Positions 32,684-44,475 of a stretch of DNA of 64,000 nucleotides are shown here, piece by piece. Below the pieces are notes generated by a model. The model was not told where the DNA came from. It saw only the letters and a list, made by a program, of their open reading frames with translations, and did no database searches. The position numbers were made by a program, and so were the translations under genes. This stretch comes from Conchocele bisecta (lineage: Eukaryota > Mollusca > Bivalvia > Lucinida > Thyasiridae). Position 1 is the stretch's first letter; each line of letters begins with the position of its first letter. The DNA lies in the NCBI GenBank assembly GCA_029237695.1, contig CM055265.1:216927679-216991678 (forward strand), written 5' to 3'.

Positions 32684-32897
32684 TTAACCCTTACAATGCT
32701 GAATTAATTTGTGTCGTCTGCTGAATATTTTTTATTTTTCAATTTTTCTCATCAAAAACTTGGTTTGGCAGCACTTTAGAATCATTTCCAATGGAAATGA
32801 TTTTAAAATGCTGCCAAACCATGTTTTTACTGAGAGAAAAGACAAAATATGAATTATTAGCAGACGACTATTTTCGGTTCCGCATTGTAAGGGTTAA
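32684..32897. mobile_element. piggyBac-like MITE family P, copy 2
   Basis: TTAA|CCCTTACAATGC ... GCATTGTAAGGG|TTAA, with perfect inverted termini. About 214 bp; nearly identical to the copy at 30252. Confidence 0.85.
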
Positions 32898-33256
32898 ATA
32901 TTCAAATGTGCAGACTGATTATAATCTACACTTGCTGTATATGCCCTAAGGCCTGTTTTCATCCACACCCAGCACAATTATATCAGAGCATACATTCTGG
33001 ATACAGTTGAATGCCTGACATCATTTGCATATAATTATCTCCTCACTGGATTCTCTGGCACAGATAACTAGTTTTGTTAGGAGACAATGTCGATTTTCTC
33101 CAACTTATCCTCCCTGGAGATAATTTCCCAATAATTCAAAACTCTGCATTCAGCAGGAGGTACTGGAGCTACCAGATGGGATTGTGTAACCGGAGCTCAA
33201 CACCAATCTTCCTATTCCAAACTATTGGTAATAATCATAATCATTCTTACCCACCA
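32898..33256. other. No recognisable feature
   Basis: AT-rich non-coding sequence between MITEs; no supportable signal. Confidence 0.4.
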
Positions 33257-33690
33257 GGGGCCCGTTTCACTAAACTTTGTATGACTAAAATGTTCCTGTA
33301 AGTGCAGATTTAGAATAGTCTGTAAATTCCAATTGATGGATTTACATTTATTGAGCATAGGCTGCATAAATAACTGTAAATCCATAAATTATTTACAAGA
33401 ACACATCGTTAATGTGAAATTTACAGACTATCATCATTTTGCACTTACGAACATTGCTGGGCTGTTTCACTAAACTTTGTAGGAGCAAAATGTAAGTGAA
33501 AATTTAGGATCAGCTGGAAATTTCAATTGGTGGATTTACATTTATTGAACATAGGCTGCATATGCTCAATAAATGTAAATTCAATAATTGTTTACAAGAA
33601 AACATTGTTAATGTGAAATTCACAGACTATCATAATTTTACACTTACAAACATTTTAGTCCTATGAAGTTTAGTGAAACTCCCCTGTTCC
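33257..33690. mobile_element. Two MITE family A copies in tandem
   Basis: Copy 5 (33257-33463, partly deleted right end) is followed directly by copy 6 (33465-33690). Both have GCATAGGCTGCAT centres. In copy 5 the central dyad has lost one side (GCTGCATAAATAACTG). Confidence 0.8.
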
Positions 33691-34285
33691 TTTTGTCTAT
33701 CTTTCTACCAGGTGGTGCCACATATTATGGGAAAAGGGTATTTTTCTAGACTGGTTTTAGTCCAGTAAGTTACAAACTCTAGTGTTACTGCTGCAGACTG
33801 GTTCCAACCTGCTTATGCTGGGTAACCAGTCTTGGAACAACTCCTCATTTTGTAGCTACAATAATTCGCCTCCGATATGTTATCTACGGCTACAATTTGT
33901 CCAATTCAAAAAATGTGAGCAACCGAAGTGCATACCCAAACCTGTTGCATGTAGGTCAAAATTTAGTAAACTGTATATTGTATACCTTTAAACAAACCAT
34001 CTTTGATGTAGAACAAGTAAATTGCAAAATTAAAACAGGGAAATAATTTTCCCATGGAAGCCATATTTTTTCTTGTTGTTGTTCAATATTCAACATAACG
34101 AAATGAAGCTTTCAAATTTACAAGATATACATGTAAATTTCAGATAAACACCTTGACACGGTAAAATAACCAATTTCTGCATGTCTATCTTCTTTATTAA
34201 TAATTTATCGATACAGCTTTGACAGTTTTATATCGCGAAAATATCAAACACGCCGGATAACCGAATCACTCTTCCATTTGTTAGA
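33691..34285. other. No recognisable feature
   Basis: AT-rich. A 69-codon frame at 33782-33991 has no recognisable domain. Nothing else seen. Confidence 0.35.
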
Positions 34286-34514
34286 TTAACCCTTTCCCTG
34301 ATAGAGACGACTTTTCACGCCTCTGCAGAAGATGTCTTTTGAAAACATTGTGGGAAAAGGAGAAATTGCTTGTAACAGGCAATTTCTCCTTTTCCCACAA
34401 TGTTTTCTACTCTATCAGATAATTTAACCATCATTTGACCCAGCATTTCATTCTTTTATTCAGATGTTTTGGATTTGGACGAGTCGAAATATCGCAAAAC
34501 AGGGAAAGGGTTAA
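34286..34514. mobile_element. piggyBac-like MITE, TTAACCCTTTCCCTG type
   Basis: TTAA|CCCTTTCCCTG ... CAGGGAAAGGG|TTAA with a strong internal hairpin TGTGGGAAAAGGAGAAATTG and its inverse. Distinct in sequence from family P but with the same termini logic. Confidence 0.85.
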
Positions 34515-34633
34515 AGGGATGGGGTTAAATTGCTACCCTGGTGAGAGGTATGTAGCGGGATATCAAGTTTGTTTCTACTCATTATGGAGCATGATAGAAG
34601 CAGGTAAGTACCATGACCTGATAATAATGGCCT

Positions 34634-34752
34634 GGGGGCCGTTTCACTAAACTTCCTACGACTAAAATGTTTGTAAGTGCACATTTAAGATCTTCTGGAA
34701 ATATCAATTGATGGATTTACATTTATTGAGCATAGGCTGCATATGCAGCATA
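34634..34752. mobile_element. MITE family A, left half only
   Basis: GGGGGCCGTTTCACTAAACT up to the central GGCTGCATATGCAGC, where the right half is missing. Confidence 0.75.
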
Positions 34753-35087
34753 TTGTCTAATATACACGCCGGCGGGACAATTAATTGTTTTCGGTGTCCA
34801 TTTATTGGAGATATATGATCACGTCTTTCACCTGTGATTTTTCCATGAAAGTGAATGCTGTGACCACTCAACAAGATGAGAAAAATTGTGCTTTCTCAGT
34901 AGGAAAAGTGCTAAACACCCAAATACATTCCAGGCAAACCCTGCTGGCAAATATAGGAATATTTATAATATTTTGGAATGTAAATGTATATGGCGATGGG
35001 AAATTCCATATCAAATATTGAAGACAATTTCTGGTCCAGAGAAACCAGCCAAATTTAATTTTGAGACATAACCAGAATCACATATAG

Positions 35088-35405
35088 AGAGCTCCAGATA
35101 AGGTGCGTATTGGGGTATTTTACACACATATGTTAACAGAATATGCACTGATTATCAAAAGTAGGAGTACAAAATACTCACACCAATATGAAAATACGCA
35201 TTGATTTTCAAATTGAGTAGTGAAATTTACTTAGTTGATCTGCAAAAGGCAAACACTGTTTGCTTTTTGCAGTTCAAATAAGTGAATTTGTAAATTTGTT
35301 TTATCATGTGTTCCCTATTTAATACGAAAGAAAATCAACAATACATTTGTAAAAGTAAAATATGCATTGAACTTGAAAGAAAATACAAACTTAGCTGGAG
35401 CCCTG
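35088..35405. mobile_element. hAT-like foldback MITE family C, copy 2
   Basis: AGAGCTCCAGATAAGGTGCG to ACTTAGCTGGAGCCCTG. The core palindrome contains GCAAAAGGCAAACACTGTTTG, shared with the copy at 1896. Confidence 0.75.
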
Positions 35406-36097
35406 CAGAAACACATATATAATTTATATTGGCCTAATCTTCAGCACTTGACACACTGTCTGACAGGAAACTGGGTTAGTGGCACAGTCTCAAGTCCCAA
35501 GATGCGGTAATGACCTGTAATAGCGTAGACCTGTGTTTACCACCCTACCACCTAGTAGACAAGACAAATAATTGTATAATGAAAAAGTTCTGTCGGCATT
35601 TTTTAGTAAAAGTGGTACGTCTAACTTTTTAACATAATTCGAGTATGCTGAATCCAAAAATGGCGGATACCACGAAGAATTTTGAGGCAAAAGGCTTCTA
35701 ATTTGAAAAACAAAATGGCCGCCAAATTTTCATTTTTTTATTTTTCTAAAATGTATTTAAGTGGTATTATGGTACCAGTATAAGCAATTCAGTGGCAAAA
35801 GAGTAATCAGATTGTTTTTTTTTCTCTGTCATTCACTAAAGTTGGTATATGTGAGCAGTTGCAATACTATGGCTTGTATATTGGTATAGTGATTAAATAC
35901 ACCACAATGATGTACTAAATATTCCTTTTTCTATTGGAAAATATGTTTGAATGCTAATACATAATATTGAACGCAAATGATATGCCATGTGTAACATGCA
36001 TGTATTACACAGTTAAGGAACCTAGACAAATATTATTTAAATCAGTCACCATTGTTGATTTCTCCAGTAATGAAACTATGCGTCTTTCGAACTAAAT

Positions 36098-36390
36098 CGG
36101 CCCCCACATATCGGTCGCGGCACCGGCCCGACTCGTAAAACCACAGGTGAAAGAATCGTACCTGTGATATTAAATTATGTACAGGTCCATTAAGAATGCT
36201 TACATACTACAAGTAACCCAAAATAGCATCGCGTGTAGAGACATTTTTTGCCAGCTATCATTAATTTTGATTATTTGTAGTTTATAAGCATTGTCAATGG
36301 ACTTGTACTTAATTTGATATCACAGGTACGCGTCCTTCACCTGTGGTTTTAGGAGTCGCCCGGATGCCGCGACCGATATGTGACATGCTG
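36098..36390. mobile_element. Foldback MITE nested in the CXC transposon
   Basis: CACATATCGGTCGCGGCACC with AAAACCACAGGTGAAAGA and TACCTGTGATAT is inverted as ATATCACAGGTACGCG, TTCACCTGTGGTTTTAGGA and GCCGCGACCGATATGTG. About 290 bp. Confidence 0.75.
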
Positions 36391-36463
36391 GATGACTGTG
36401 TGCTCTGTGTGATACATGTACATCTAATCCACTATAAACCGATTCACAACCCGAAATGTCAGT

Positions 36464-38790
36464 TTAGATTATGTTCATACATGGGTTTGCATCACCGCCA
36501 TGAGCCTTACAACTACACAAAGCTGTGCAACGTAGACCAGACTTGCGACATTTGCAGCGCATGGTCTTACACTGCATATGACATGAACAGGATATCATTT
36601 CCAGACATGCCGCTGGAATAGGATCCAACGTCATAAGGATGGGTACAAAGCCATCGTCACTGCGCTCCCACCCCATAGTGTCTGGCGCAGGAAGCTCCGA
36701 TATGGCAGTGTCAGCCTGCCTCCAGATCATAGACTGATAATGTACTCGCATTATGTGAAAGCGGAGAGCATCACTTGTTGGTGGCAATGCATCAGGCTTT
36801 ACTGACTTTGAGAACAAGTGATATCTCGCTGTGTCAATAGAATCGGTTTGAGGCACGTTGTAGATTCTACACAGAAACTTCTCTGCAGATTTGAGATTGC
36901 CTGCGTGAACTCTCCTTCACCAAAATCAACGAGTAGCTCGTGGTTGCATTTGAACACTTTCCATGCTGTTCGTTTGGTGTGACCTGAAAGGTAAGATGTC
37001 GTGTCACAGCCTGTGAGAGCATGGAATGGCAGTAGCGATGCTGCTAATTGTGGTGTGAGGCTATCGAACACTCGCCCTATAGGTATATAGCGCCGTTTCT
37101 TTGATGTGCCAGTCATCATAAACATGCGCATACACTGTGAACGTGGGAAGTGTGCTATGAGTAGCAACAGTACGTCCGTGTCCCTCTAGGCCACAACGAC
37201 AGTATCAAACTGGCTATGGACAGCATGAAGAACAAGCCGTGTATCAGCTTCTTCGTGCGTTGCACTTAGCAGCGTTACATCCGTTGCATCGTTTGATGCC
37301 CGTACTTCAAGTTCGTCAGCAAACCCACCAGCTACAACTATGTCCTTATCGTGTGGGGCATTGACAAGTAGTTCCTCAGACAGGAATCTAGCAAGATCAG
37401 CTTTGTTTGCGGGAAGTGCCATGAAGTTTTCCCAGTTTTTTGGCAAGGGTACATCACAACTTTCCACAATGCGTCTGATAGGCTGAGCAGCCTTTGTTCG
37501 CCGAGCCCTAGTGCTTGTCTTAATAGACATTTTCCTGTACCGGTCAAAGACAATGTCTATTCTCTGGTACTTAGATCCAGTATGTAGCACTGATTTGACA
37601 AATACATCGGCTAGATCACCGAAGCTTTTTGCAGTAGCAGGTTTGCCAATGGCAACGACAAGTGCTTGACCATCAATGATGAGACATGATGAGTGATCAT
37701 GAAGTTCAACGGTTTCGGGACAGTCAATGCCTTGGGTTACCAAGTCTGATAATACACTCTTGTTTCCGGTACGGAGTGTGCCATTTAGTTCCGCAATTGA
37801 TAGAGGAACTGGCAGGAGTTCATTCTCAAGAATGCTGGGCATATCAACTTGGCGATCGGCTTCGAAGGCAGTGACCAACCGTTGAAGAACACTCCTGTCT
37901 GCCTTCATGACATGTTTTTGGTCTTTAGATCTGGTGTATACAATGACGCAAATGTCGGCGCATTGTTTCTAGCTAAGGGGTCATGTAGTGACATGCTTGG
38001 ATTGGCACCCTCAGTGACAACCAGTCTCTCCTGCACAAATACTTGCAACTGTGCCATGCCACGGCATTTGGCATTTAGTAATGATTCTCGTATTACTTCC
38101 GTTGCAATGTCTTTGTTTGCAATGTTTTGCAGAGTAGTACGTTCGGTTCCAGGTGTGAACACCCCAAATCTCTGGAACGTACCGAGCAATGCCTCTTCAT
38201 CAGCATTATCTCACTTTTTGCGGGATTTGGTGCTCTCATTGTGACTTAGTTTCTCACATGAGTGCATCTGGAACATGTCGTATGTCTCTACTGCAATGTG
38301 AGACCTCAGGTTGTAAGAGAGTGTCCATCTAGGTAAGGTGGAGGTAGTCTTTGTAATGCCAACAATTCCACCACCCTTCTTGCCTACACCATTCAACCAC
38401 TCTTGAGCTTGATCAGGGTCTACTTGGTTGAATTTGCGTGCCGAACGCTTGACCACAAAGTTACCCTTTTCAAACTCTGTCAGTACCGGAGCAGGAAGCT
38501 GGTGCATTTCGGCCAGATATACTGGCCCCCATCTGGCATAGTTGTAGTGGTCGTAGCGCATAAAATATGGCAACATCATCCCGAACGACTGCAGATGGAG
38601 GTTCCAGATACCATCACGCTGTGCACAGGTGAATAGCAGGAGTATGGCTGCCATGTCGATGTATTTCCACCAGAAGGACACATTTGCATGCTCACCCGAT
38701 TGACTGGCAACAAACTCATCGAGTGGCTTCTGAACGCGCGCTCCTGTCATGTATGGTGCACAGTCAGTGTCATTGAATGTTAGGACTTTT
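36464..38790 (-). pseudogene. HEEADTR / GCDTTS / CXC-domain protein of an uncharacterised invertebrate multicopy family, broken
   Basis: On the minus strand, homologous-looking blocks run in order. An N-terminal block (38790-38214) includes FWWKYIDMAAILLLFTCAQR and PVYLAEMHQLP. A middle block (38189-37189) includes SCLIIDGQALV and ATHEEADTRLVLHA. Then come RDTDVLLLLIAH and FHALTGCDTTSYLSGHTKRT (37185-36960). A C-terminal Tesmin/TSO1-like CXC cluster (CSCHMQCKTMRCKCRKSGLR and on to CSCKAH) ends at 36464. The acidic DTD and GCDTTS motifs suggest a PIN/FEN-like nuclease fold (inference). Breaks: in-frame TGA at 38213-38211, frameshift near 37910-37925 next to an A-run, in-frame TAG at 37188-37186, and frameshift near 36860-36895. 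It lies inside a long-TIR element, so it is probably a transposon protein. Confidence 0.7.
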
Positions 38791-39433
38791 TTTCTGTGGT
38801 TGTTATATCGATGAACTACCGTTTACAATATCAATCGCTTATGAAGGAATATGTTCAGGGTCAAAAGCTAAATAGCCTAGCCTAATAGGATTTAAAGGTT
38901 CATGGAGCCTGGAATATGCCATCAGTGTTGTTCCACCGTCATCGCCGATATATATGGCAAACAAAACAATGTTGTACACCTCTATAGTAACAATACTGTA
39001 GCATGTATTGCACCAATACTTAGTTGGTTCACTAACATGTTCTTGGTATGGGCTCACATTATCTCACCAGAACTATTAATAAAATATATACACATTTCTT
39101 TCTTTTTTTCGCAAAAAAATGACAAATTATTCAGATATTTTGTGAATATTTTTAGTTGTAAGCATACACAAATCCTTTGTAATGTATTGCACAACCCCTA
39201 TAACGTTATTTGCATGTTCATTTGCATACAATTTGCTTACAATAATGCACTCATTCAATTCAACTAAGACCAGGAAAGGCGAAACAAAAAAAGATTGGCC
39301 GCCATTTTGTTTTTGCAAATTTGAAGCCTTTATCCTCATTTTTTTTCGTGGTATCCACCATTTTTGGATTCAGCATACTCGAATTATGTTAAAATGTTGG
39401 ACGTACCACTTTTACTAAAAAATGCCGACAGAA

Positions 39434-39744
39434 GTTTCATTTCTTGAAATGCCGACTAGTCTATAGCATTAGGACCGCGAGTACTGCCGGTCTAGATGTT
39501 CATGAGCCAATACAAAACTCTAAACAACAAGCGTGGTGAAGTTGTGCAGCAGAAATCAATGTTTTATTTCTGGGCTGGCAATTACTTTGCCTACACATAC
39601 AATGTGACATACAATGTGGTTTCTGTCATCAACTACCAGCATTCTGACAATGGCATCTTGCTGTTGTCATTCATGTTTTCGTCCATTACATGCTGATGCT
39701 ACACAACTTTTTGTATGAAAACATAATAAAATAAATTCTCTTAT
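39434..39744. other. No recognisable gene
   Basis: A 66-codon frame at 39496-39696 has no recognisable domain. Nothing else supportable. Confidence 0.35.
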
Positions 39745-40175
39745 CCCTTACACCGCTATATCTTTTGTTGTCTGCTGCTTATTTTCCATTTTTATCACCA
39801 AAAACATGCTTTGACAGCACTTTAGAATCATTTCCGACATGCTTTGACAGCACTTTAGAATCATTTCATAATGAAATGATTCTAAAGTGCTGTTAAACCA
39901 TGTTTTTATTGAGAAACAAGGCTACATATAAAGCAACAACAGATGACATTGTTGTGTGTAGTGGTCTAACGGCTAATTATGCATAGAAGCATATGTTGTG
40001 ACCACTCATTGGAACTGTCTCAGCGAGACGGTTCAAATGAGTGGTCACAACATATACATTTGAGAAATAAGAAAAATAGTGAAAATTATTGCACTTTGTT
40101 CATTACCACGTATAGGTCATGTTCACAGGGTACGGAGTTTACAAAGTAAGAGAAACAGGTTAACCATTTCATCCT
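39745..40175. mobile_element. Degenerate family P MITE and ACCACTCATTGGAAC hairpin element
   Basis: 39745-39970 has the family P core (ACAGCACTTTAGAATCATTT) with an internal duplication of the arm. 40003-40065 is a hairpin TGTTGTGACCACTCATTGGA with its inverse, shared with 12190 and 23945. Confidence 0.65.
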
Positions 40176-40620
40176 TAAAGGTACATGCCCACTCAGTAGG
40201 CACACACTGTCAGAGAGACACCATCTGAGACATTTTCCGGCAAAACAAACATTCATTCACCATTAACCCACATATTGATTGGCATTATTATACATTTTAT
40301 ATCAGATGTGAATTTCCACACTGATATCAGGGGCGATAACCGTGTTTCCTTAAAATGTTAACGGACATTACTATTTATGGTATTATCTGTATTTATTTTT
40401 TGATGTGTAATGATCATACTTTATAATCTGTCGAAAATCTTATTTTTTTCAGTTGCCACATGTAATTAGTATAAATAATTAAAAAATATCAGGCCTCATT
40501 TGCATATAAAAATAGCCTGATACCACCACGGGTCACTATCAGTAAAATAAGATTACTAAATGATTATATCTGCATAATGGGCACTCGTTATTTTTTAACA
40601 CTGGTGAAGCATGGCAGAAT
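40176..40620. mobile_element. TTAA|AGGTACATGCCCA element, short copy
   Basis: TTAAAGGTACATGCCCACTC at 40176 opens the element. 40450-40600 (CCTCATTTGCATATAAAAAT, AGCCTGATACC) matches 52695-52780 of the satellite-bearing copy. The right end is not recognisable. It shows the element without the 17-bp array. Confidence 0.6.
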
Positions 40621-40810
40621 AACAGCTAACAAAACAGCCAAACCCCTGGAGCAGCAGGTGTCTATTCTATGGCAGATCACCTGGCAGCAATAAAACAGGA
40701 ATGGAGCTGAAATCACCTGGAACTAATGACATAATCTCCCCCCCTGCTGCCAGAACCATGATACCAACATAACCAGCAACATCCAACTGTGTCACCCACC
40801 ATGTAAACCA

Positions 40811-41060
40811 TTAACCCGTAGACCACTATCTTATTTTTTTTGTCATCTGCTGTTTATTTTCTATTTTCCATTTTTATCATCAAAAACATGCTTTTACAGC
40901 ACTTTAGAATAATTTACAACATGATTTGACAGCACTTCAGAATCATTTCCATTGGAAATGATTCTGAAGTGCTGTCAAACCATGTTTTTATTCAGAAAGA
41001 AGACAAGATATAAAAGCAACAGCAGACGACAATTGTTGTGAGTAGCGGTGCAAGGGTTAA
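40811..41060. mobile_element. piggyBac-like MITE family P, copy 3
   Basis: TTAA|CCCGTAGACCACTA ... AGCGGTGCAAGGG|TTAA, with a partly duplicated left arm (ACAGCACTTTAGAATAATTT then ACAGCACTTCAGAATCATTT). Confidence 0.8.
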
Positions 41061-41109
41061 CAATGGAGTAAATGGTAAACTATGTGCGTCTGATCCCTGT
41101 CATAACATA

Positions 41110-41178
41110 CAGTGGAACCTCGCTAAACCGGACACCCTGGGAGGTCCCCAGGGTGTCCGGTTTAGAGAGGTTTCACTG
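41110..41178. mobile_element. 69-bp pogo/Tigger-like mini-MITE, copy 2
   Basis: CAGTGGAACCTCGCTAAACC ... GGTTTAGAGAGGTTTCACTG around GGGAGGTCCCC. The left flank is TA. Confidence 0.75.
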
Positions 41179-41445
41179 TTAATCATGCAGGCATTTGATT
41201 ATTTCCAGCCATAGTTGTATGCTATGCCATCATGAACAGGCATTATCACCCGAGATAAATCACCAAGAAACCTATCAAAATTATGATCACATATGTTTCT
41301 TGTTGTCCGGTTTAAAGACGTTCCACTGTAATTCATTTCACAGTGAAATAAAACAGTGTATTAAAAATCGAAAGACACAAAGTAATAAATGTGTAAATGA
41401 GTCTGCAACATACACATGTAAAAAACATTACATGATCAGCATGAT

Positions 41446-41676
41446 CAGGGGGCCGTTTTACTAAACTTCGTAATACTAAAATGTTCGTAAGTGAAAAAGT
41501 ATGATAGTCTGTAAATGTCACATTGTAAAGCAATATTGGATTTACATTTATTGAGCATAGGCTGCATATGCAGCCTATGCTCAATGAATGTAAATCCATC
41601 AATTGAAATTTCCAGACGATCCTAAATTTGCACTTACGAACATTTTAGTCGTACAATGTTAAGTGAAACGGACCCC
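41446..41676. mobile_element. MITE family A copy
   Basis: AGGGGGCCGTTTTACTAAAC to GTGAAACGGACCCC with the complete central dyad. A short deletion in the left arm (CATTGTAAAGCAATATTGG). Confidence 0.8.
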
Positions 41677-42235
41677 AGTGTGGCTTCAATGTCTAACATG
41701 TGTATGTTGATGATGTACATTGTAATACAATATATATTAATGTGTTCTGTGAATTCATAACAAACTCGGCATAGCCTCATTTCCTATGGCATTTGTTTAA
41801 TATCATATTATATGATAAAAAGCAACTTTAATTATGGATTTATATGAAAGAGGCTCCATATAATTCATCTAACGTTCCCTTTACCAGATGAAAAAGAAAG
41901 TGAATGGGTTTAACGTGCCAGCCACAGCTACGTTCATTTATTGTTTGCCGACCAATGAAAGCACATCATTTCGTCTAATTAATCGTATATTGTGACGCTT
42001 TTGTCAATATCAATTAAATTAATCATTAAATGTTGCAATACTTGCAAAGTTATATTTACCAGATGGCCGCGGCCCGCATGTCAAGCCCGCCAAGGCATTT
42101 GATGGTCTCAGAGTGTATTTATTTGAAGTTTGAATTAAGGGTTGTGGCGATACAATGTATGTAAAAGCTTTAACGCAAGTTTTAAAGACTTTCCAACAAT
42201 GAGATCAGCTTCTCAGCCAGGGAGAGAATAATGGC
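41677..42235. other. Dispersed-repeat fragments, no gene
   Basis: 41945-42035 repeats 30655-30755. 42095-42190 (TTTGATGGTCTCAGAGTGTA, TGTATGTAAAAGC) is a fragment of the H4 element unit at 18685-18760. Nothing else seen. Confidence 0.5.
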
Positions 42236-42239
42236 TTCT

Positions 42240-43190
42240 AATGGTCAATGAACGTACCAGAGGTCAAAGACTAGGGTCACCAGGTCAGGAACTAGGATCG
42301 CCTGAAGTAAAAGACTATGCCCACCAAACGGATCAGTAGTGGCCAATGACTGGTATCACTAGAGGTCAAGGACTAGGATCGCCATAGAGGTCAATGACTA
42401 GGATCGCCAGAGGTCAATGGCTAGGTTCACTAGAGGTCAAGGACTATGTTTACTAGAAGAAGGACTAGGATCACTAATGTCAAATACTAGTATCATTATC
42501 GGTCAAGGACTAGGATAACCAGATGTCAAGGACTAGGATCACCAGAGGTCAGGGACTAGGATAACCAGATGTCAAGGACTAGGATAACCAGATGTCAAGG
42601 ACTAGGATAACCAGATGTCAATGACTAGGATCACCAGAGGTCAAGGACTAGGATCACCAAAGGTCAATGGCTAGGTTCACTAGAGGTCAAGGACTATGTT
42701 TACTAGAGGAAGGACTAGGATCACTAATGTCAAATACTAGTATCATTATGGGTCAAGGACTAGGATAACCAGATGTCAAGGTCTAGGATAACCAGATGTC
42801 AAGGACTAGTATAACAGATGCCAAGGACTAGGATCACCAGAGGTCAAGGAATAGGATAACCATATGTCAAGGATTAGGATAAGAAAGTCAAGGACTAGGA
42901 CAACCAGATGTCAAGGACTAGGGTAACCAGATGTCAAGGACTAGGATAACCAGATGTCAAGGACTAGGATAACAGATGTCAAGGACTAGGATCACCAGAT
43001 CTCAAGGACTAGGATAACCAGATGTCAAGGACTATGATCACCAGAGGTCAAGAACTAGGATCACCAGAGGTCAAGGACTAATATCACTAGGTCAGGGACT
43101 AGGATAACCAGAGATCAAGGACTAGGATCAGTTGAGGTCAAGGACGAGGATAATCAGGTCACAAGACGTGCATCACCAGACGCGAGGGAC
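42240..43190. repeat. 23-bp minisatellite GTCAAGGACTAGGATAACCAGAT
   Basis: About 40 imperfect copies, with the variants GGTCAAGGACTAGGATCACC and TGTCAAGGACTAGGATAACC. A larger block of about 300 bp (…GGTTCACTAGAGGTCAAGGA…) appears twice, at 42422 and 42672, indicating higher-order duplication. Confidence 0.9.
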
Positions 43191-43794
43191 AAGAATCAGC
43201 AAATTATTAAATGTTAGGGCACAAATGTAATTGTACACCTTCATTCCTTGGAAATTCTTCTAATAGGAATTGAATGTGGCTATTAGTAAACATGCATCAT
43301 AACTTTACTAGTGAAACTATTGATTATCAACATCTGTGAGTTTGCCTGAATTAGAGCTACAGACAGAGGGCCCAGGGGAACAGACCAGTAGCTGCAGCCA
43401 CACAGCCTGATTGTAAATGTCCTCCATAAACACCAATTATCCTCAATTAGGCCGCCAACTACAGAACACTACCAGCTCATAGGTGTTCATTTGATCACAT
43501 GTAAACGGAAAATCCATTTCACACTCGTGTCATGTCTACATAGATTATATTGCGTGAGTTTTAATTTCATCCATCACTTCATATGTCAATATTCTCAACA
43601 AGTGCTTGAGGAAATATAGAAACAAGAGGAGAAAATATAGAAACAAGAAGAAGAAATATAGAAACAAGAGTACCAAAGGTCACAAGATGCATCTGTCAGT
43701 AAACAAGGGGTGATAACTTGATGGAACAAGAAATCGGTAACACTGATGGGTGTAATTCTCAAAACCTTTCCCTGACCTTGGCATGACTAGGCCA
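43191..43794. other. No recognisable gene
   Basis: A short GAAATATAGAAACAAGAG direct repeat (43610-43670, three units) is the only structure seen. Confidence 0.4.
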
Positions 43795-44021
43795 AGGGCC
43801 CATTTCACTAAATTTCGTACGACTAAAATGTTCGTAAGTGCAAATTTAGAATCGTCTGGAAAATTCAATTAATGGATTTACATTTATTGGATAAATATTA
43901 CAATAAATGTAAATCCAATAATTGTTTACAAGAAAACATTGTTAATGTAACATTTACAGTCAATCATAATTTTGCACTTACGAACATTTTAGTCGTGCAA
44001 AGTTCAGTGAAACGGGCCCCA
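43795..44021. mobile_element. MITE family A copy
   Basis: GGGCCCATTTCACTAAATTT to GTTCAGTGAAACGGGCCCC. The central GGCTGCATATGCAGCC dyad is replaced by TTGGATAAATATTACAATAA. Confidence 0.8.
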
Positions 44022-44089
44022 GATGCGTGGACTACGGAATAACAATATGGATGGTGATAAACATGATATGAAATTTCAAGTCAATCCCA

Positions 44090-44475
44090 GAGTGTAGTCA
44101 GTAGAAGTTGACAATACACTGGTTGTGGTACACTGACAGTGCAATAAAACACAGAGTGTAGTCAGTAGAAGTTGACAATACACTGGTTGTGGTACACTGA
44201 CAGTGCAATAAAACACAGAGTGTAGTCAGTAGAAGTTGACAATACACTGGTTGTGGTACTGACAGTGTAGTCAGTAGAAGTTGACAATACACTGGTTGTG
44301 GTACACTGACAGTGTAGTCAGTAGAAGTTGACAATACACTGGTTGTGGTACACTGACAGTGTAGTCAGTAGAAGTTGACAATACACAGGTTGTGGTACAC
44401 TGACAGTGTAGTCAGTAGAAGTTGACAATACACTGGTTGTGGTACACTGACAGTGCAATAAAACACAGAGTTCAG
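44090..44475. repeat. 47/64-bp minisatellite
   Basis: Seven units of AGTGTAGTCAGTAGAAGTTG + ACAATACACTGGTTGTGGTA + CACTGAC. Some units carry an extra AGTGCAATAAAACACAG, giving a 64-bp long form next to the 47-bp short form. Confidence 0.9.

Larger units (their letters stand above)
35588..39433. mobile_element. 3.85-kb transposon with ~140-bp terminal inverted repeats carrying a CXC-domain gene
   Basis: The left TIR (35588-35728) begins TTCTGTCGGCATTTTTTAGT and contains GTATGCTGAATCCAAAAATG and CAAAATGGCCGCCAA. The same series reads in inverse order at 39294-39433 (TTGGCCGCCATTTTG ... CTAAAAAATGCCGACAGAA). Identity is high by eye with scattered mismatches and small indels. The only coding material between is the decayed minus-strand gene at 36464-38790. 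A second, unrelated foldback (36098-36390) lies inside. I could not identify a target duplication or assign a superfamily. Confidence 0.75.

Noticed and set aside
37686..38636. Plus-strand frames of 62-131 codons
   Set aside because: They are antisense shadows of the CXC-domain pseudogene; the minus strand carries the recognisable motifs.
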